A stretch of 64,000 bases of DNA, taken from positions 1 through 64,000 of the forward strand of contig NZ_JBPAOH010000010.1 in NCBI RefSeq assembly GCF_050875635.1. Reading direction: 5' to 3'. Of the stretch, positions 42,863-52,350 are shown one piece after another. Each line of letters opens with the position of its first letter. Position 1 is the first letter of the stretch. A program made the translations under genes and the position numbers. This DNA comes from Hassallia sp050875635. Lineage in GTDB: Bacteria; Cyanobacteriota; Cyanobacteriia; Cyanobacteriales; Nostocaceae. A model generated the notes under the pieces. That model was not told the DNA's origin. It ran no database searches and worked only from the letters and a program-made list of their open reading frames with translations.

Positions 42863-43651
42863 TCAATATGCACCGTTATTTTTTGGGATAACGACAACAC
42901 CAACAGTTTTCAAGATGATCCATAAATCGAGCCAAAGATTGCCAAATTTGACATAATGCAGGTCTATTTGAACTCTCCGAGGGTAGGGAATGTCATTGCG
43001 CCCTGAAACTTGCCACAATCCCGTAATTCCTGGTCGGATAGTTAAAATTTGCTCGATCGCAGACCCGTACTTTGGCAGTTCTTCTTCTACTAAAGGTCGC
43101 GGACCAACAACACTCATATCCCCTTTTAAAACGTTCCAAAATTGGGGAAACTCGTCCAAGCTGGTAATTCGCAAGAATCGACCAATTTTTGTGATCCTGG
43201 GGTCATGTTTGAGCTTAAAACTAGTCTCAAACTCTTGTCGCAATTCTGGGGAAGTTTCCATCATTTGCATGAGAACTTCGTCAGCATTGCTCACCATTGT
43301 TCGGAATTTAATACAATTAAATGGCTTATAGTTTTTGCCGACTCGTTCCTGTATATAAAAAATCGGACCTTGCGAGCTGGAAGCAATCAGTAAGGTCAAA
43401 ACCAAATAAACAGGCGAAAACAATATCAGTACTAACAGCGAAAACAAAATGTCGAACAGTCGCTTGGCAAACTCTCCGTTTAAACCTTGTAAAGTCAATG
43501 CTTTGGGTTTAAATCTAGGTGTCTTGGTTTTTTGACCACCTTTTAAGAAAGTACGCACAGACGCGCTAGCATCTTGCCGTAGGCTTCGCCGCTTGCCGGA
43601 GAGGAGTGAGCTCTGGGCAGTCATCATACTCCTAAATAATCCACACCACAC
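42863..43651 (-). CDS. Exopolysaccharide priming sugar-phosphate transferase
   Basis: A 262-residue bacterial sugar transferase (WcaJ/RfbP type, short form). One hydrophobic segment (about residues 66-90, FDILFSLLVLILFSPVYL) is followed by the catalytic domain: GPIFYIQERVGKNYKPFNCIKFRTM, LRITSLDEFPQFWNVLKGDMSVVGPRP and ITGLWQVSGRN. It places the first sugar phosphate on undecaprenyl phosphate. The start may be MTAQSS at 43624. Confidence 0.93.
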   Translation of the reverse strand: MWCGLFRSMMTAQSSLLSGKRRSLRQDASASVRTFLKGGQKTKTPRFKPKALTLQGLNGEFAKRLFDILFSLLVLILFSPVYLVLTLLIASSSQGPIFYIQERVGKNYKPFNCIKFRTMVSNADEVLMQMMETSPELRQEFETSFKLKHDPRITKIGRFLRITSLDEFPQFWNVLKGDMSVVGPRPLVEEELPKYGSAIEQILTIRPGITGLWQVSGRNDIPYPRRVQIDLHYVKFGNLWLDLWIILKTVGVVVIPKNNGAY

Positions 43652-43736
43652 ATAGTCCCAATCTTAAAGCCTTTCGGAGGTGCTTCTGGGGGTAATTTTC
43701 CAAAAGCCTAGAAAACTATTGCAAAAATTAAGACCG

Positions 43737-44882
43737 TTACTCCAAAAATGGTCTTTTTTCGTTGCACGTATTTATAAAATCTAGATAACGTTTTGCAAAT
43801 GTTTGCACATCAAATTGGGCAGCGTGCGAGCGCGCATACTCTGGATTAAACTTACCCTCATACGCTTCAAAGGTTTCTACTGCTTCTACAAGGTCTGTCT
43901 GAGTCTGATTTTTGAAGAATATACCCGTCCCTGTACCCACTTCAACTGTGCGAATATCCCGCACAGTTTCTAAAGCACCACCTGCACCATAAGCTATCAC
44001 CGGCGTACCACAAGCTTGTGCTTCTACCAAAGCAATGCCAAAGTCTTCACAAGCTGCATACACAAACGCTTTGGCACTAGCCATATATCTTTTTACTACA
44101 TCATCTGGTTGCCACCCCAGTATTTGTATATGAGAATCCGCTATTTCCTGAATTTTTTTCATCTCTGGTCCTGTACCAATTACTACTAAAGATCGTTGCA
44201 GCTGATTAAAAGCTTTGACAATTAAAGATACTTGTTTATAACTTACTAACCGGGAAACTATTAGGTAAAAATCCTCTTTTTGAGGAAAAAATGGCAAACC
44301 TTCAATATTCACCGGTGGATAAATTACTTTTGCTTCTCGTCGATAGCAGCGCCAAATTCGACGAGCTGTATGCTGTGAGTTAGCAATAAAATAATCAACG
44401 CGATTTGCCGTTAACACATCCCAAAAGCGCAAACGATGCAGTAAATACCGCGTTGCCCACCCAGGTAAACCATTGCCTAACTTACTTGCTTTTAGATAAT
44501 CAAAAGTCAAATCCCAGGCATAACGCATGGGACTATGACAGTAGCAAATATGCAACTGATCGGGAGTGGTGAGGATGCCTTTAGCAACGGCATGGGATGA
44601 AGACAAAATTATGTCATACTCCCGTAAATCTAATTGTTCAATCGCCAGCGGTAAAAATGGCAAGTATTTTTGAACACCATCGCGGGCGAAGGGAAAGTGC
44701 TGAACAAACGTTGTACCAATTCGACGCTTGTATAAATAACTTTCAGGATTAGTAGATTCAAAGTCGATGAGGGCATACAAGTCAGCATCAATGTGATTCA
44801 GAATCTCCCGGACAACGAGTTCTGAACCGCCTGTGGCTTTGGGTGTAAGCCATTCATGAACTAAAGCATATTTTAAGGGCAC
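43737..44882 (-). CDS. Family 4 glycosyltransferase (WcaI/MtfB-like)
   Basis: A 381-residue GT-B protein with VHEWLTPKATGGSELVVREIL, YCHSPMRYAWDLTFDYL, NSQHTARRIWRCYRREAKVIYPPV and AACEDFGIALVEAQACGTPVIAYG (E-x7-E). The HSPMRYAWD segment is characteristic of mannosyltransferase-like GT4 members. It lies 85 bp before the priming transferase on the same strand and probably extends the same glycan. Confidence 0.92.
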   Translation of the reverse strand: MPLKYALVHEWLTPKATGGSELVVREILNHIDADLYALIDFESTNPESYLYKRRIGTTFVQHFPFARDGVQKYLPFLPLAIEQLDLREYDIILSSSHAVAKGILTTPDQLHICYCHSPMRYAWDLTFDYLKASKLGNGLPGWATRYLLHRLRFWDVLTANRVDYFIANSQHTARRIWRCYRREAKVIYPPVNIEGLPFFPQKEDFYLIVSRLVSYKQVSLIVKAFNQLQRSLVVIGTGPEMKKIQEIADSHIQILGWQPDDVVKRYMASAKAFVYAACEDFGIALVEAQACGTPVIAYGAGGALETVRDIRTVEVGTGTGIFFKNQTQTDLVEAVETFEAYEGKFNPEYARSHAAQFDVQTFAKRYLDFINTCNEKRPFLE

Positions 44883-45090
44883 TGCTAACTGTAATTGGTA
44901 GAAAACACGCTTGGGAAGTTATGAGATTAACTGAAAACTTTCCGGTTGCAATTAATTCATGGACGATCGCCCCACATTCATCACAAGACGTAATTATCAG
45001 TGAAAGAGTTTCCGCAGGATACCGCAACCTGATAACCTCAAATTGGGGGCTAGGGGCTAGCCCCTACTACTGAGATAAAATAGGGAATTT

Positions 45091-46029
45091 ATGCGAATTT
45101 TAATTATGGGTGGTACTCGGTTCATTGGTGTCTATCTCACGAAGATGCTGGTGGAATCCGGACATATTGTGGTACTGTTCAATCGTGGCAATCGTCCAGC
45201 ACCCCAACAAGTAGAACAAATTACAGGCGATCGCACTGACGCGGCACAGCTTAAAGAAAAGTTATCACAAGAAAACTTTGATGTCATTTTTGACAATAAC
45301 GGACGGGAACTTACTGATACTCAACCATTGGCGGAAATTTTTCAAGATCGCGTGCAACATTTTGTTTATATGAGTTCGGCTGGGGTGTACCTCAAATCCG
45401 ATCAAATGCCTCATGTAGAAGGAGATGCAGTCGATCCAAAAAGCCGCCACAAAGGTAAGCATGAAACGGAAGCATTTTTAACACAATCGGGATTGCCTTT
45501 TACGTCGATTCGTCCAACTTATATTTATGGTCCGAGTAATTATAACGAGTTGGAAAGTTGGTTTTTTGATAGAATTGTACGCGATCGCCCGATTCCCATC
45601 CCCGGTAATGGGATGCACATCACCCAATTTGGTCATGTGAAAGACTTGGCAAAGGCAATGACTAAGATTGTAGGTAACAAACAAGCCATAGGGCAAATTT
45701 ATAATGTGTCAGGCGATCGCTTTGTCACTTTTGATGGTTTAGCCCGTGCTTGTGCTGTTGCTGCGGGTAAATCACCGGATGATGTGAAAATCGTTCATTA
45801 TGACCCGAAAAAGTTTGATTTTGGCAAACGTAAAGCTTTCCCGATGCGGGTGCAGCATTTCTTTGCATCGGTGAATAAAGCGATGAAAGAGTTAAATTGG
45901 CAGCCTGAATATGATTTAATTTCTGGGCTACAAGATTCTTTACAGAATGATTATCTTGCTTCAGGGCAAGATAAGGCTGAAGTTGATTTTTCTACGGATG
46001 AGGAGATTTTGAAAGTGGTTGGTAGTTAG
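45091..46029 (+). CDS. NAD-dependent epimerase/CSP41-like atypical SDR
   Basis: A 312-residue protein. GGTRFIGVYLTKMLVESGH is the glycine motif, FDNNGRELTDTQPLAE and VYMSSAGVYLKSDQMPHVEGD follow, and YGPSNYNELESWFFDRI is typical for the CSP41/RNA-binding-like epimerases of cyanobacteria and chloroplasts. The Tyr-x3-Lys pair is not standard. It may bind RNA or sugar nucleotides; it is not clearly part of the polysaccharide pathway. Confidence 0.88.
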   Translation: MRILIMGGTRFIGVYLTKMLVESGHIVVLFNRGNRPAPQQVEQITGDRTDAAQLKEKLSQENFDVIFDNNGRELTDTQPLAEIFQDRVQHFVYMSSAGVYLKSDQMPHVEGDAVDPKSRHKGKHETEAFLTQSGLPFTSIRPTYIYGPSNYNELESWFFDRIVRDRPIPIPGNGMHITQFGHVKDLAKAMTKIVGNKQAIGQIYNVSGDRFVTFDGLARACAVAAGKSPDDVKIVHYDPKKFDFGKRKAFPMRVQHFFASVNKAMKELNWQPEYDLISGLQDSLQNDYLASGQDKAEVDFSTDEEILKVVGS

Positions 46030-46268
46030 TTAAAGCGTTGGTGCGATCTGCCAAGGGCAGCAGCGCTTCCGCAGAGCGGACGAGGGGCGCGAACGCTATC
46101 GCGTTAAAGTGTTCCGGTATTATTTCCATTATTCTGGGCGATCGCATTGGCAGACCAAATCCACCTGTTGTTCCTGTGACAATTGGAGAAGGCTTTTACA
46201 GAAAGTCGGCGCAGGAATTGCCCACTCCTTCCAAGGGTGGGATGAGCTTAAGCTGCTATGAGAATTTT

Positions 46269-46358
46269 ATGTGGAAGGTTTCAGAGTTTGGCGAGTTAAC
46301 TGGCGTATCTGCATCCACGTTAAGGCGATGGGAATCAGAAGGAAAGCTGATTCTGTGA
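46269..46358 (+). pseudogene. Remnant of an IS607-type serine resolvase (TnpA)
   Basis: The 29-residue open frame MWKVSEFGELTGVSASTLRR, continuing WESEGKLI, is the MerR-like start of IS607 resolvases. After a small frame change the DNA still encodes ERTMG, as expected for the next segment of that family. The catalytic serine domain and the TnpB partner are absent. The sequence from 46030 to 46268 is a GC-rich repeat-like stretch with no gene. Confidence 0.8.
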
Positions 46359-46405
46359 GCGTACAATGGGGAATCGTATGCTGATTAATCACACTGGGCG
46401 ACATA

Positions 46406-47269
46406 ATGGCTATCCAAAATCAAATTCGCCGCTTTTTGAGCATAGAGAAGAGTATTGAGTGCGTAACCGAAAAAATAGCTAACTGTAGGTGGGGAAACTC
46501 TAGTCTAGCCGCCATACTACTGTGTTTTCTTCCGGTTGGAACTGCCACCGCAGCTACTAAAGTGATGTCTTTAGGAGACTCTCTATGTGCAAGCAACATT
46601 GCCGCTCTGCGTAGTCAGGTAGCACACACCAAATTTGGGTCTGCCATAGACTGGGTGGGAACTAAAAAAGACGGCGCATATACTGACCCCGATAATGAGT
46701 GTCATGGTGGTTGGTCAGCAGCGCAGGTGTTGCAACAACCGAAATCAAATGTTCGTCTTCCCTCGTGGGAGAAAAACCCAGGAGGCATTCGAGACTGGGT
46801 TCAAGCGACCAAGCCTGATGTGGTGCTGATAATGCTCGGCACTAATGATTTCTTTGGTAGTGATGCACGAGGCGATAACACCTCAGGCTTTCTTACAAAA
46901 TCCCTTCAAGGGATTATCGATGATATCTTGTTATTACGTCCCAACGCCAAAGTTATAATCGCCTCAATTCCCCCGTTTAAATGGGATATTCAGAAGGGCG
47001 CTGATGCTAATCAAACTAAAACTACTGCCAACGCATTCCTTAAGCAACGTGTCACAAAGCTCTCCGCACAGGGTAAGCGAATCTTCTTCCTTGATATGCA
47101 CGCTTCAATACTTGCTCGAAGCAAACAGGGCGATATTTTTAGCAGCGACGGTCTCCACTTTAACGAGCAGGGCAATAGGTTTATAGCACAAGAGTGGACT
47201 CGTGCCCTTAAAACGGTACTCCAAAGGGCGCAAACGCCCATTATTCCGACAACTTCTAAAAACTATTAA
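46406..47269 (+). CDS. Exported SGNH/GDSL-family esterase
   Basis: A 287-residue protein. After a hydrophobic segment (about residues 33-50) comes the nucleophile block SLGDSLC (Ser59), with Gly-containing CHGGWSA, then LIMLGTNDFFG (the Asn block), and at the end SSDGLHFNEQG (Asp and His). All four SGNH blocks are present. It likely acts on acylated polysaccharide or lipid outside the cell. N-terminal residues 1-32 look long for a signal peptide, so an internal start is possible. Confidence 0.88.
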   Translation: MAIQNQIRRFLSIEKSIECVTEKIANCRWGNSSLAAILLCFLPVGTATAATKVMSLGDSLCASNIAALRSQVAHTKFGSAIDWVGTKKDGAYTDPDNECHGGWSAAQVLQQPKSNVRLPSWEKNPGGIRDWVQATKPDVVLIMLGTNDFFGSDARGDNTSGFLTKSLQGIIDDILLLRPNAKVIIASIPPFKWDIQKGADANQTKTTANAFLKQRVTKLSAQGKRIFFLDMHASILARSKQGDIFSSDGLHFNEQGNRFIAQEWTRALKTVLQRAQTPIIPTTSKNY

Positions 47270-47357
47270 CATCTGTGAAGTGTTTTTGTAGATAGGCAAA
47301 GAAGCCACGGCATTTCAAAGTAGCTTTAGTATTATATAGAGCGCGATCGCCTTTTTC

Positions 47358-47555
47358 TTGGCTAGTATTATTCCCCTCAGGTTGGCGATCGCCTTTTATC
47401 AAGCACCAATACCCCAGGCTATTTTAGTGTTGGGAAGTGCTTCTGAAAGAATCGAGTTTGCAGCGCAGTTTTGGCAGTCTCACTCTAATTTAGATATTTG
47501 GGTTTCCGATTTGAAAATTTATAATCCACCTGACTGGGATGATAAACAAGGATAA
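47358..47555 (+). pseudogene. N-terminal fragment of a YdcF-family gene
   Basis: IAFYQAPIPQAILVLGSASE and FWQSHSNLDIWVSD match residues 30-80 of the intact YdcF protein at 48108. It then switches to unrelated LKIYNPPDWDDKQG and a stop. The DNA similarity is high, so the copy is recent. The DUF218 active region beyond is missing. Confidence 0.85.
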
Positions 47556-47574
47556 ACTATAAAAATGTACTTTC

Positions 47575-47788
47575 ATGACAAACCCTCAAACCGAATTTGA
47601 TTCACCGAGTAAGGACATTTTACAAATCTATGGGATTAAAGCTCAAATTTGGGGAGTCAGGTCAAAATTTGTTACCTGAAATTGAATCTATTGGAGATGT
47701 TAACTTGTTGTCAGCTATTTTAGAAGCGATAGAAACTGCGGATTCGGTGGACGAATTGCGGCAAATTTACCAACCAGCAAGCGAGTAG
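47575..47788 (+). pseudogene. Internally deleted Rpn/DUF4351-type gene
   Basis: ATG 47575 begins MTNPQTEFDSPSKDILQIY, the usual opening of cyanobacterial Rpn-family (PD-(D/E)XK) proteins with a DUF4351 tail. The frame then jumps by one base to GLKLKFGESGQNLLPEI and LLSAILEAIETADSVDELRQIY, their usual end. The central nuclease region is deleted, leaving about 70 codons. Confidence 0.75.
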
Positions 47789-47873
47789 TTTAAAAGCAGC
47801 GACACTCCCTCCAGAAGTCACTTTGTGGTTGATTGTGTCATAACACATCATAATTATCTATCTAATTAAAATT

Positions 47874-47965
47874 AGGACTTACGCAAAAAGTTGTCAAAAG
47901 CTTGAATTTACGTAGGGGCAATTCATGAATTGCCCCTACAAGACTTTAGTGGGTGCGTAAGTCCT
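47874..47965. mobile_element. 92-bp MITE-like element
   Basis: The terminal inverted repeats AGGACTTACGCA and TGCGTAAGTCCT bound an AT-rich body. Inside, at 47912-47939, is a perfect palindrome (arms GTAGGGGCAATTCA) closely related to the one at 21811-21840. It holds no gene. Ends of the AGGACTTACGCA type are widespread in cyanobacterial genomes. Confidence 0.7.
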
Positions 47966-47970
47966 AAAAA

Positions 47971-48066
47971 TGTTCTCCAAGATATGCGTACTCGTTATCC
48001 TCAAATAGAGTCGCGACTCGATTGCGGGTTTACGAGATATTCTTGCTCATACTTATTTTCTTTCCT
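47971..48066 (+). pseudogene. Remnant of a HepT/HEPN-type toxin gene
   Basis: One frame gives RYPQIESRLD and, after a frameshift, AGLRDILAHTYF, the R-x4-H motif region of HepT (MNT/HEPN) proteins, usually RYPEIEW..IAGLRDILAHTYF. The front of the gene and its nucleotidyltransferase partner are not present. Confidence 0.65.
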
Positions 48067-48107
48067 GATGTATCGACTTAGTAAATGGCTAGCTTCTACA
48101 AAATAGT

Positions 48108-48695
48108 ATGAAACGCAAAGTCTCTAAACGCGATCGCCTGAGATTGGTAAGGCTAGTAAGTGCGATCGCATTTATATTAACTGGTATTATTCCTGGTAGG
48201 ATAGCGATCGCCTTTCATCAAGCCCCAATACCCCAGACTATTTTAGTCTTGGGGAGTGCTTCCGAAAGAATGGAGTTTGCTGCCCGATTTTGGCAATCTC
48301 ACACCAATTTAGATATTTGGGTTTCTGATTACGCTTGGAATCTGGATGTTAATCGTCGCATTTTCCAACAGTTTGACGTTCCGAATCAGCGGTTGCACTT
48401 GGATGGTAGAGCAACGGATACTGTGACTAATTTTACGACTTTGGTAGAAGATTTTGTCAGGCAGAAGTTACAGCATATTTATCTGATTACGTCAGATTAT
48501 CACATGAAGAGGGCAAGAGCGATCGCATCCATAGTTTTGGGCAGTCACGGAATTGCGGTTACACCTGTGGGGGTTCCTTCGCGAGGAGATAAGTCAGAAA
48601 CCCTGGTGCGAGTGCTGCGAGATTGTGGGCGTTCTGTGGTATGGATTTTTACTGGGAGGACGGGAGCAAGTTTGAACCCGCATTTGATGCTTTAA
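48108..48695 (+). CDS. YdcF/ElyC/SanA-family protein (DUF218)
   Basis: A 195-residue protein with an N-terminal hydrophobic segment (about 15-34), then ILVLGSASERMEFAARFW, WVSDYAWNLDV, RATDTVTNFTTLVEDFV and YLITSDYHMKRARAIASIVL. These are the landmarks of DUF218, linked in other bacteria to cell-envelope integrity. The C-terminus ends TGRTGASLNPHLML. Two fragmentary copies flank it (47358-47555 and 51186-51345). Confidence 0.88.
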   Translation: MKRKVSKRDRLRLVRLVSAIAFILTGIIPGRIAIAFHQAPIPQTILVLGSASERMEFAARFWQSHTNLDIWVSDYAWNLDVNRRIFQQFDVPNQRLHLDGRATDTVTNFTTLVEDFVRQKLQHIYLITSDYHMKRARAIASIVLGSHGIAVTPVGVPSRGDKSETLVRVLRDCGRSVVWIFTGRTGASLNPHLML

Positions 48696-49192
48696 AACAA
48701 CTGCTCCAATTAAATCGTCATGTAGTTACTGCTGATAAATCTAAATGGGAAAAAGAGCAGCAATCATATCATGTTCGACAAATTACTTGCGATATGTCCG
48801 AAGCGAGGAACGTTCTTTCTTGGTGTCGCAGACAAGCAATCGCAAGATTTTGAGATTACTTCTCTTCTCCTGTCGGAGACGAAGATCGCGAACGAGACGC
48901 TCCTTTGAGGACTACGCGCTTCGCAAAGCCAGATGATAAGCGTTGCGCGGCAATCGCTTCGGACAAGTGTTTAGTCGTTATATTGTTATTGCTACCACAA
49001 ATGTTAAGCATTTGAGTCGCTTTGCTGAGTCTAAAGTATGGAGAGATATTAATTTCTAATTCAATCAACTACATCTGGCTTTATTACTTCTTGTTCTGTG
49101 GCAGAAGTTACAGCATAAAATTGTGAAATTTGCACCAATATCGATTTGAAGTCAAAAGTACGAAAATTTATCTTTGCTTTATTTAGTCCGAC
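48696..49192. other. Decayed region with a PIN-domain tail
   Basis: An overlapping frame to 48853 (ending SWCRRQAIARF) is unassigned. From about 48985 to 49059 the + strand reads IATTNVKHLSRFAESKVWRD, the usual end of a VapC/PIN-domain toxin, with the front frameshifted. The GC-rich stretch at 48868-48950 is a repeat-like insert. No intact gene is present. Confidence 0.55.
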
Positions 49193-51079
49193 CTAGTTAT
49201 TGTTCGCGGTTACACCGTTTTTATTTTGCGCTGTGGTCAATGACCATTTAGTCCCAGATGCACCGTTTGTATTATTTCCAGTGATTACACAATAATCAAA
49301 AGAACCAGTTGAGGTAGCGATATGAATGCCATTATTACAGCCTTCTGCTATCAAATTATTGATAACTGATGTTCGGCGCATCGGAGCGGCAGAGGTAATG
49401 TCTGAAATACTTATACAATATCCAGTTACCTTGTTGAAAACATTCCCGCTTATCACACAATCATTAATTGATTGTTTTACCAATATGCCAGCCGCACAAC
49501 TCACAAAACTGTTGTTGTAAGCAGAAAACGATTTTGCTCCTGCACCATTGGCTTGATAAATACCAGCCGTTGCTAGCCCCGAAAATAAGCAATTCCTTAT
49601 CATCCATCGAGCAACACTGAAATAACCTAAAGAAATACCATAAATCAGATTGCCAATACCATAAAACGAGCAGCTATCAACGATGCAATCAAGGCTTTGA
49701 TAATTATCACTGTCGCATCGTAACCCTACACCATTCCAATCGGTAAAGATACAGCCTAAGAATTTGTTCCTAGCGAAAAGCCCCGATCCTCCTGTAACTG
49801 CAAATCCTTTCCTGAAATTGCAATTTTGAAAGATACCATCTGCCATTGCAACTACTTTAGCTGTACCATAAAATATGCAAGCATTAGCTATAAATCCACA
49901 TCCTGATTTTGTTTGATAGTATTCGAGCAGATCGGTAATACTTTTAAATTCACAGCCAATTATTCTAAAGTCTAATGCTCCCGCCGCTCCTCCCATCGTC
50001 AAATCTGAGACAATGCTAGTGGCAAAATTACAGTTTTGAACTAATAATCCTTGAGTTGCTCCGTATGTAATCCCATAATAGCAGCGATCAAATCGCGAAT
50101 TGATAATGCTAATATTTACCGAATTATTACTTGTAGCGATCCCAGCAAGTAATCTATAAGAAGCTCCGTATGCGGATACAGGATTAAAATAAGTTTGATC
50201 GTTTCCACAGGCATAAAAAGTGCAACCATCAATCAAAACCTCGTATCCATCCTCAATATCTAATCCATCGAGAGCCGCTTTTTCAGCATAGCAATTGATG
50301 ATTTTAATACCAGATGGAATTGTCTCACCACTGCCACCAGCAACCGTGTAGCAATGCCTGCCGCAAGTCGATACCCAACAATCACGAATCACTACATCTG
50401 TATGAGATAGACCCACCCCTTTCGCATATCCGGCAATGTATATTCCATCACCCGAATTCATCCCACCACCTGCAATATTATTTATGGTGCAATTAGAGAT
50501 GCGAATATTTTGAATGCTGCCATAACGAGCCTCAACAATAATTCCGAAACCCCCTGAATCACTGTCTATTGTTGGTTTTACTTGGTTCGAGACTCCCATT
50601 TTTTGAATTACTACATTATTGATTTTGAGGTTAGAAATGCGCGTAGCGTAAATACCTACGCAACCACGAAATCCTGTAGAAATAGTAGAGGTCTGCCCTC
50701 CTCCATCAATCAGTAAATTATGAATAAAGATATTTGAACTGTCGCTAGAATTTCCTGTACTAAAAGCAGTGATTGAATTTGCCGCTAGCTGAATAATTGT
50801 CCCAGCCCCATCCCCAAATATCTCTCGATTAGATGGAATCGTAATCCCTTTGGTTATTTTGTAAGTGCCCGCAGGAATATAAACCTTGTTTGATGCTGTA
50901 ACCGCAGATTGAATCGCGCTAGAATCATCCGTAATGCCATCACCAACCGCACCAAAATCTTTAACCGAGACAAACTCTTTTAATGTCATAACTTTGCTAG
51001 AAACTGGTTGGATTGCAACCGCAAATCCGCTAGTAAGCATAGTAATAGCAGCAAACTTACGACGTGTCATTTTGGTCAT
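49193..51079 (-). CDS. Tat-exported right-handed beta-helix (pectate-lyase-3-like) protein
   Basis: A 628-residue protein. The N-terminus MTRRKFAAITMLTSGFAVA carries a twin-arginine motif and hydrophobic core; the start may be at MTRR (51070). Residues about 35-100 show VKDFGAVGDGITDDSSAIQSA and YIPAGTYKITKGITIPSN, the opening of pectate-lyase superfamily 3 and tailspike-like helices. The rest is repeated coils such as NIRISNCTINNI. It likely binds, cuts or epimerises an extracellular polysaccharide. Its location in the exopolysaccharide locus fits. Confidence 0.87.
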   Translation of the reverse strand: MTKMTRRKFAAITMLTSGFAVAIQPVSSKVMTLKEFVSVKDFGAVGDGITDDSSAIQSAVTASNKVYIPAGTYKITKGITIPSNREIFGDGAGTIIQLAANSITAFSTGNSSDSSNIFIHNLLIDGGGQTSTISTGFRGCVGIYATRISNLKINNVVIQKMGVSNQVKPTIDSDSGGFGIIVEARYGSIQNIRISNCTINNIAGGGMNSGDGIYIAGYAKGVGLSHTDVVIRDCWVSTCGRHCYTVAGGSGETIPSGIKIINCYAEKAALDGLDIEDGYEVLIDGCTFYACGNDQTYFNPVSAYGASYRLLAGIATSNNSVNISIINSRFDRCYYGITYGATQGLLVQNCNFATSIVSDLTMGGAAGALDFRIIGCEFKSITDLLEYYQTKSGCGFIANACIFYGTAKVVAMADGIFQNCNFRKGFAVTGGSGLFARNKFLGCIFTDWNGVGLRCDSDNYQSLDCIVDSCSFYGIGNLIYGISLGYFSVARWMIRNCLFSGLATAGIYQANGAGAKSFSAYNNSFVSCAAGILVKQSINDCVISGNVFNKVTGYCISISDITSAAPMRRTSVINNLIAEGCNNGIHIATSTGSFDYCVITGNNTNGASGTKWSLTTAQNKNGVTANNN

Positions 51080-51185
51080 TTTTCTTCTCTCTCAGATTGG
51101 GATATAACAAGTAAGTAGCCATCATGAGCTTCGCATACAAGTAAACATGAAAATAGGTTTTTCCCCCTTTACCATATTTTCAAGT

Positions 51186-51345
51186 CAGCCAATCACGGGA
51201 TATGCGGTAATATCTGTTGCAGTGTCTTTAAGGGGTGAGAAGTCGGAGTCTTTGGTGCGGATGGTAAGGGATTTGGGCGATCTGTTGTGTGGGTTGTGAC
51301 TGGGAGGACGGGAGCAAGTTTGAAGCCGCGTCTTGAAAAACTATG
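51186..51345 (+). pseudogene. C-terminal fragment of a YdcF-family gene
   Basis: The DNA aligns with 48540-48695 of the intact YdcF gene, and the last part reads VTGRTGASLKPRLEKL then stop, against TGRTGASLNPHLML. Frameshifts break the earlier part. It is the third copy or piece of this gene within 4 kb. Confidence 0.8.
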
Positions 51346-51362
51346 ATTTTGCCTACCAAGCA

Positions 51363-52346
51363 CTAAATGCCATAGTAGGACTTGAACCAGGATGTAAATT
51401 TTTCTAATCCTACCTCAATTGGTGTATTTGGTTTGAACCCGACATATTGAACGAGATCGTCAACATCGGCATATGTGATTTCAACATCACCCGGTTGCAT
51501 TGGCAAAAAATTTTTCTGTGCTTTTTTACCCAAATGACTTTCTAGCACTTCAATAAAGTGTAGTAGTTCTACGGGTTGATTGTTGCCGATGTTATAGATT
51601 TTGTAAGGAGGAATGCTCGCATCTAAATCTGGTGTAGGGATTTTATCAATAACCCTCACCACACCTTCAATAATATCGTCGATATAAGTAAAGTCTCGTT
51701 GCATCTTGCCATAATTGAATACGTTAATTGGTTCACCTGCCAAGATTGATTTTGTGAAGGAATAGTAAGCCATATCAGGACGACCCCAAGGCCCATATAC
51801 CGTAAAAAAGCGTAGTCCTGTAGCTGGAAGGCAATACAGATGACTATAGGTGTATGCCATCAGTTCATTAGCTTTTTTTGTGGCGGCATAGAGGCTGATG
51901 GGGCGATCGACATTGTCGTTTACGGAAAAGGGGATCTTCGTATTGGCTCCGTATACCGAACTTGAAGAAGCAAATACTAGATGTTTGACTTGGGAATGAC
52001 GGCAACCTTCCAGAATATTAATGAAACCGTCTAGATTGCTGTCTGTGTAGGCATGGGGATTTTTGATGGAGTAGCGCACGCCTGCTTGAGCAGCTAGGTT
52101 GACTACAATATCAAACTGATGAACTGTAAATAATTTAGCTATACTTTCTCGATCTGCTAAGTTTAATTTATAAAAGCTAAAGTTCTCATTTTCCTGTAGT
52201 TGCTGAAGGCGATCGCATTTGAGTTTAACATCGTAATAGTCGTTTAAATTATCTAAGCCAACAACGGTATCGCCTTTAGATAGCAGTTTTTGACAGAGGT
52301 AAAAACCAATGAAACCTGCTACACCTGTAACTAGAACAGAACTCAT
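51363..52346 (-). CDS. UDP-glucuronate 4-epimerase-like SDR
   Basis: A 327-residue extended SDR: VTGVAGFIGFYLCQKLL, VVNLAAQAGVRYSIKNPHAY, VFASSSSVYGANTKIPFSVND, Tyr-x3-Lys in LYAATKKAN, and TVYGPWGRPDMAYYSFTKSIL. The sequence style is that of UDP-glucuronate epimerases (CapI/RhmE-like), giving UDP-galacturonate. It is 4 bp downstream of a glycosyltransferase gene, on the same strand. Confidence 0.92.
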   Translation of the reverse strand: MSSVLVTGVAGFIGFYLCQKLLSKGDTVVGLDNLNDYYDVKLKCDRLQQLQENENFSFYKLNLADRESIAKLFTVHQFDIVVNLAAQAGVRYSIKNPHAYTDSNLDGFINILEGCRHSQVKHLVFASSSSVYGANTKIPFSVNDNVDRPISLYAATKKANELMAYTYSHLYCLPATGLRFFTVYGPWGRPDMAYYSFTKSILAGEPINVFNYGKMQRDFTYIDDIIEGVVRVIDKIPTPDLDASIPPYKIYNIGNNQPVELLHFIEVLESHLGKKAQKNFLPMQPGDVEITYADVDDLVQYVGFKPNTPIEVGLEKFTSWFKSYYGI

Positions 52347-52350
52347 AGTC

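Noticed and set aside
46038..46358. 106-residue open frame before the SGNH gene
   Set aside because: Only the last 29 residues (IS607 start) are protein-like; the front is a GC-rich repeat stretch.
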